This document shows positions 47,687-51,117 of a stretch of DNA of 51,117 nt, piece after piece (the first letter of the stretch is position 1; every line of letters begins with the position of its first letter). This DNA comes from Burkholderiaceae bacterium (GTDB lineage Bacteria > Pseudomonadota > Gammaproteobacteria > Burkholderiales > WYBJ01): the NCBI GenBank assembly GCA_011525945.1, contig WYBJ01000120.1:1-51117 (forward strand). The letters run 5' to 3'. The notes below the pieces were generated by a model, which saw only the letters and a program-made list of their open reading frames with translations, had not been told where the DNA came from and ran no database searches. Made by a program: the position numbers and the translations under genes.

Positions 47687-49729
47687 ATGCAGACACTCTA
47701 CCTGATCGTCTCCCTCGCTCCGTTGTTGGGCGCGATCGTCGCCGGGCTCGGCGGGCGCGCCATCGGCCGGCGCGGCGCGCATTCTGTGACCATCGCCCTC
47801 ATGGTCGTTTCATTCGGCGCGGCACTCGCCGTCTTCCGCGACGTATTCGACGGCAACACTTTTAACGGTCCGGTCTACACCTGGCTGGTATCCGGGGATG
47901 TGCGCTTGGAGGTGGGGTTCCTGATCGATCGGCTCACGGCCACCATGATGGTGGTGGTGACGTTCGTTTCGCTCATGGTGCACGTCTATACGATCGGCTA
48001 CATGGAAGACGATCCCGGCTATCAGCGTTTCTTCAGTTATATCTCGCTGTTCACATTCGCCATGCTGATGCTGGTGATGTCGAACAACTTCCTGCAGCTG
48101 TTCTTTGGCTGGGAGGCGGTAGGGCTCGTTTCGTATCTGCTGATCGGATTCTGGTATACGCGACCGACGGCGATCTACGCCAACCTCAAGGCGTTCATGG
48201 TCAATCGCGTCGGCGACTTCGGCTTCCTGCTCGGAATCGGTCTGGTGCTCGCCTACGCCGGTAGCCTGGACTATGCACAGGTGTTCGCGCAGGCGCCGCT
48301 GCTCGCAGGTATGGGCATCGAGCTCTTCGACGGGCGCGTCTGGAGCCTAATGAGTGTTATCTGCATTCTGCTGTTCGTCGGAGCGATGGGCAAGAGTGCG
48401 CAGTTCCCGCTGCACGTCTGGCTGCCGGATTCGATGGAAGGGCCGACCCCGATCTCGGCCCTGATTCATGCCGCCACCATGGTGACCGCGGGCATCTTCA
48501 TGGTGGCGCGCATGTCGCCGCTGTTCGAGCTGTCCGAGACAGCGCTTTCGTTCGTCATCGTCATCGGGGCGATTACCGCGCTCTTCATGGCGCTGGTCGC
48601 GATCGTGCAGAACGATATCAAGCGCGTGGTCGCGTATTCGACACTCTCGCAATTGGGCTACATGACCGTTGCGCTGGGCGCGTCGGCCTACTCGGCCGCC
48701 ATATTCCATCTCGCCACCCATGCTTTTTTCAAGGCGGTGCTGTTTCTGGGCGCGGGCTCGGTGATTATCGCCATGCACCACGAGCAGGACATGCGCCGCA
48801 TGGGGGGGTTGCGCCGCTACATGCCGATCACCTACTGGACCATGATGATCTCCGCACTCGCGAGCATCGGCATTCCCGGACTGTCCGGTTTTTTTTCCAA
48901 GGACGCGATCATCGAGGCGACGCATCTCGCGACCATACCTGGCGCCGGGTTTGCCGCGGTTTGCGTGACGGCCTGCGTATTCGTGACCGCGTTCTACACC
49001 TTCCGCATGATGTTCATGACGTTTCATGGCGGCGAGCGCTTCGGCCGTGGGCATGATGCGGGCCACGGCACTCAGGCCGCCACCGTGCATGCCACGACGG
49101 CGGCGCCTGCCGTACACGCGCACGACGTGCATGCCGCAACGAGCGCGCACGGGCATGTCCCGCACGAGTCGCCGGCGGTGGTGACGCTGCCGCTGATCGC
49201 GTTGTCGATTCCGGCAGTCGCGGCCGGTTGGGCGATCGGCCCGGTGCTGTTCGGGAGTTATTTCGGCGACTCGATCTACGTCGCGCCCGAGCACGCGGCG
49301 CTCGCCCGTTTGGGCGAGCAATTTCATGGCGTGCTCGGCATGATTCGGCATGCTCTGCTGGGCGCACCCTTTTGGTTATTGCTCGCCGGAATTGCTACCG
49401 CGTGGTATCTCTACATCAGACGCCCGGACCTGCCCGCGGTGATCGCCGGGCGCTGTTCGCTCGTCTACCGAGTGCTGGAAAGGAAGTACGGTTTCGATGA
49501 GTTCAACGACTGGTTTTTCGCCGGCGGTACGCGCGGGCTGGGCCGCGGTCTGTGGCGGTTCGGTGACGCCGGTCTGATCGACGGCATCATGGTGAACGGC
49601 TCCGCGCGCATGATGGGCTGGTTCGCGACGCTGCTGCGCTACATGCAGACAGGGCATATCTACACCTACGCATTCGCGATGATCATCGGCGTGCTGCTGC
49701 TCGTCACGCTGCTGTTCGTGTTGAGCTGA
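47687..49729 (+). CDS. nuoL: NADH-quinone oxidoreductase subunit L
   Basis: The 680-residue distal proton-pumping subunit is an antiporter-like protein with about 16 helices and the long lateral helix at the C-terminus. The core channel motifs are FFGWEAVGLVSYLLIGFWY with its Glu, HVWLPDSMEGPTPISALIHA and the Lys/His helices (YSTLSQLGYMTVALG, HLATHAFFKAVLFLGAGS). Residues about 448-495 form a loop with nine histidines (RGHDAGHG, VHAHDVHAAT, HGHVPHESP), unlike the short E. coli loop. It begins 51 bases after nuoK. Confidence 0.97.
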   Translation: MQTLYLIVSLAPLLGAIVAGLGGRAIGRRGAHSVTIALMVVSFGAALAVFRDVFDGNTFNGPVYTWLVSGDVRLEVGFLIDRLTATMMVVVTFVSLMVHVYTIGYMEDDPGYQRFFSYISLFTFAMLMLVMSNNFLQLFFGWEAVGLVSYLLIGFWYTRPTAIYANLKAFMVNRVGDFGFLLGIGLVLAYAGSLDYAQVFAQAPLLAGMGIELFDGRVWSLMSVICILLFVGAMGKSAQFPLHVWLPDSMEGPTPISALIHAATMVTAGIFMVARMSPLFELSETALSFVIVIGAITALFMALVAIVQNDIKRVVAYSTLSQLGYMTVALGASAYSAAIFHLATHAFFKAVLFLGAGSVIIAMHHEQDMRRMGGLRRYMPITYWTMMISALASIGIPGLSGFFSKDAIIEATHLATIPGAGFAAVCVTACVFVTAFYTFRMMFMTFHGGERFGRGHDAGHGTQAATVHATTAAPAVHAHDVHAATSAHGHVPHESPAVVTLPLIALSIPAVAAGWAIGPVLFGSYFGDSIYVAPEHAALARLGEQFHGVLGMIRHALLGAPFWLLLAGIATAWYLYIRRPDLPAVIAGRCSLVYRVLERKYGFDEFNDWFFAGGTRGLGRGLWRFGDAGLIDGIMVNGSARMMGWFATLLRYMQTGHIYTYAFAMIIGVLLLVTLLFVLS

Positions 49730-49748
49730 GCAGGGAGTCGATGCACGC

Positions 49749-51117
49749 ATGAGCGCACTGCCGACACTGAGCACCGTGATCTGGTTGCCGATCCTGGCCG
49801 GGATCGCGACGCTCGCCACTGGGTCGGACCGAAACGCCGGGATGGCGAGGCTGCTTGCGCTGGTCGGCTCGGTCGCAGGCTTCCTGGTTGCGATCCCGCT
49901 GTGGACCGGTTTTGACGCAACCGCGAGCGGGTTCCAGTTCGTCGAGCGCCACCGGTGGATCGAGAGCTTCAATGTCCACTATCACCTCGGCATCGATGGT
50001 ATTTCGCTTTTGCTGATCCTGCTCAATTGCCTCACCACGGTGCTCGTGGTCATCGCGGGCTGGAAAGTGATCGACAAGCGTGTGGCGCAGTACATGGCCT
50101 CGCTCCTCATGCTCTCGGGTATGATGAATGGCGTGTTCGCCGCCCTCGATGGGCTCCTGTTCTACGTGTTCTTCGAGGCGACGTTGATCCCGATGTTCAT
50201 CGTGATCGGTGTCTGGGGTGGTCCAAACCGCGTCTACGCGGCGTTGAAGTTCTTCCTCTATACGCTGCTCGGATCGCTGCTTGCGCTGATCGCGCTCATC
50301 TACCTCTACCTCGCCTCCGATGGCAGCTTCGCGCTGCAAGACTGGTACGCGACGCCGATTCCGTTGCTCGCCCAGGTGTTGGTGTTCTTCGCGTTCTTCC
50401 TGGCGTTTGCGGTCAAGGTGCCGATGGTGCCCGTGCATACGTGGCTGCCCGATGCACACGTCGAGGCGCCGACCGGCGGTTCGGTCGTTCTGGCGGCGAT
50501 CATGCTGAAGCTCGGCGCCTACGGTTTCCTGCGCCTGTCGTTGCCGATCGTGCCGGACGCGAGCCAGTATCTCGCCTGGTTCGTCATCGCGCTGTCGTTG
50601 ATCGCGGTGATCTACATCGGTCTGGTGGCATTGGTGCAGGCCGATATGAAGAAGCTCATCGCCTATTCGTCTATTTCGCACATGGGTTTCGTCACACTCG
50701 GTATATTCCTGTTCGATACCATGGCGATGCAGGGTGCGGTGATCCAGATGATTTCGCACGGCTTCGTCTCGGGCGCGTTGTTCCTCTGTGTTGGCGTCTT
50801 GTACGACCGGATGCACTCGCGCCAGATCGCCGACTATGGTGGCGTGGTGAACCGGATGCCGGCTTTCGCCGCATTCTTCATGCTATTCGCCATGGCCAAC
50901 GCGGGCCTGCCGGGGACGAGCGGCTTTGTCGGCGAGTTTCTCGTGATCATGGGTTCGATGAGGGTGAACTTCTGGTACGCGACGGCTGCGGCCACGACAC
51001 TCATATGGGGCGCCGCTTATACCCTGTGGATGTACAAGCGCGTGGTGTTCGGGGCCGTGGCGAATGACCACGTCGCGCAACTCGACGACCTTTCGGTCCG
51101 GGAGTGGATCTTCATGG
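49749..51117 (+). CDS. nuoM: NADH-quinone oxidoreductase subunit M (3' end outside window)
   Basis: ATG 49749 opens a frame that remains open to the window end, giving 456 residues of an expected 490-500. It is the second antiporter-like proton channel, with YVFFEATLIPMFIVIGVWGG (channel Glu), VKVPMVPVHTWLPDAHVEAP, TGGSVVLAAIMLKLGAYGFL, KKLIAYSSISHMGFVTLGIF and the MISHGFVSGALFLCVGVLYD helix. nuoN should follow outside the window. It lies 19 bases after nuoL. Confidence 0.96.
   Translation, partial: MSALPTLSTVIWLPILAGIATLATGSDRNAGMARLLALVGSVAGFLVAIPLWTGFDATASGFQFVERHRWIESFNVHYHLGIDGISLLLILLNCLTTVLVVIAGWKVIDKRVAQYMASLLMLSGMMNGVFAALDGLLFYVFFEATLIPMFIVIGVWGGPNRVYAALKFFLYTLLGSLLALIALIYLYLASDGSFALQDWYATPIPLLAQVLVFFAFFLAFAVKVPMVPVHTWLPDAHVEAPTGGSVVLAAIMLKLGAYGFLRLSLPIVPDASQYLAWFVIALSLIAVIYIGLVALVQADMKKLIAYSSISHMGFVTLGIFLFDTMAMQGAVIQMISHGFVSGALFLCVGVLYDRMHSRQIADYGGVVNRMPAFAAFFMLFAMANAGLPGTSGFVGEFLVIMGSMRVNFWYATAAATTLIWGAAYTLWMYKRVVFGAVANDHVAQLDDLSVREWIFM

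Overview
The window is GC-rich chromosomal DNA of a betaproteobacterium, probably Burkholderiales- or Nitrosomonadales-like. The evidence is gene order: hrcA beside nadK-recN, hemH between hrcA and grpE-dnaK-dnaJ, fur facing bamE-dapB-carAB-greA, yhbY facing rlmE-ftsH-folP-glmM, and tpiA-secG-tRNA-Leu leading into nuoA-M. A Bug-type solute-binding protein fits the same group. No rRNA, transposase, phage gene or CRISPR array is visible.

Positions 1-14950 are accessory and loosely organised. They hold secreted or outer-membrane proteins of unknown role (3-473, 545-1390, 7101-8577), a DUF202 protein, a SulP transporter that has lost most of its membrane domain, an anaerobic sulfatase-maturase-like radical SAM enzyme, a sensor kinase split by a frameshift, an SBF transporter with a DUF1622 protein, an orphan FixJ-type regulator, and an operon pairing a Bug solute-binding protein with an ADP-forming acyl-CoA synthetase. 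Several genes here look damaged, which suggests ongoing decay.

Positions 14950-37900 are housekeeping. The minus-strand heat-shock block (hrcA, hemH, grpE, dnaK, dnaJ) has good sigma-32 promoter matches in front of grpE and dnaK. It is followed by NAD kinase, RecN, Fur, BamE, DapB, CarAB, GreA, YhbY, RlmE, FtsH, FolP, GlmM, TpiA and SecG. Positions 37937-51117 carry tRNA-Leu(GAG) and the complex I operon nuoA to nuoM, cut by the window end inside nuoM.

The most unusual feature is a family of heptamer arrays (GTGAARR units) in inverted orientation. One pair forms near-perfect 26-bp terminal inverted repeats around a four-helix-bundle (23S rRNA intervening-sequence-protein-like) gene and fills the whole dnaK-dnaJ gap. 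A second pair with the same core, but no gene inside, lies between carA and carB and has rewritten the CarA C-terminus. A degenerate third copy may sit between glmM and tpiA. This looks like a small mobile element with gene-carrying and gene-less forms.
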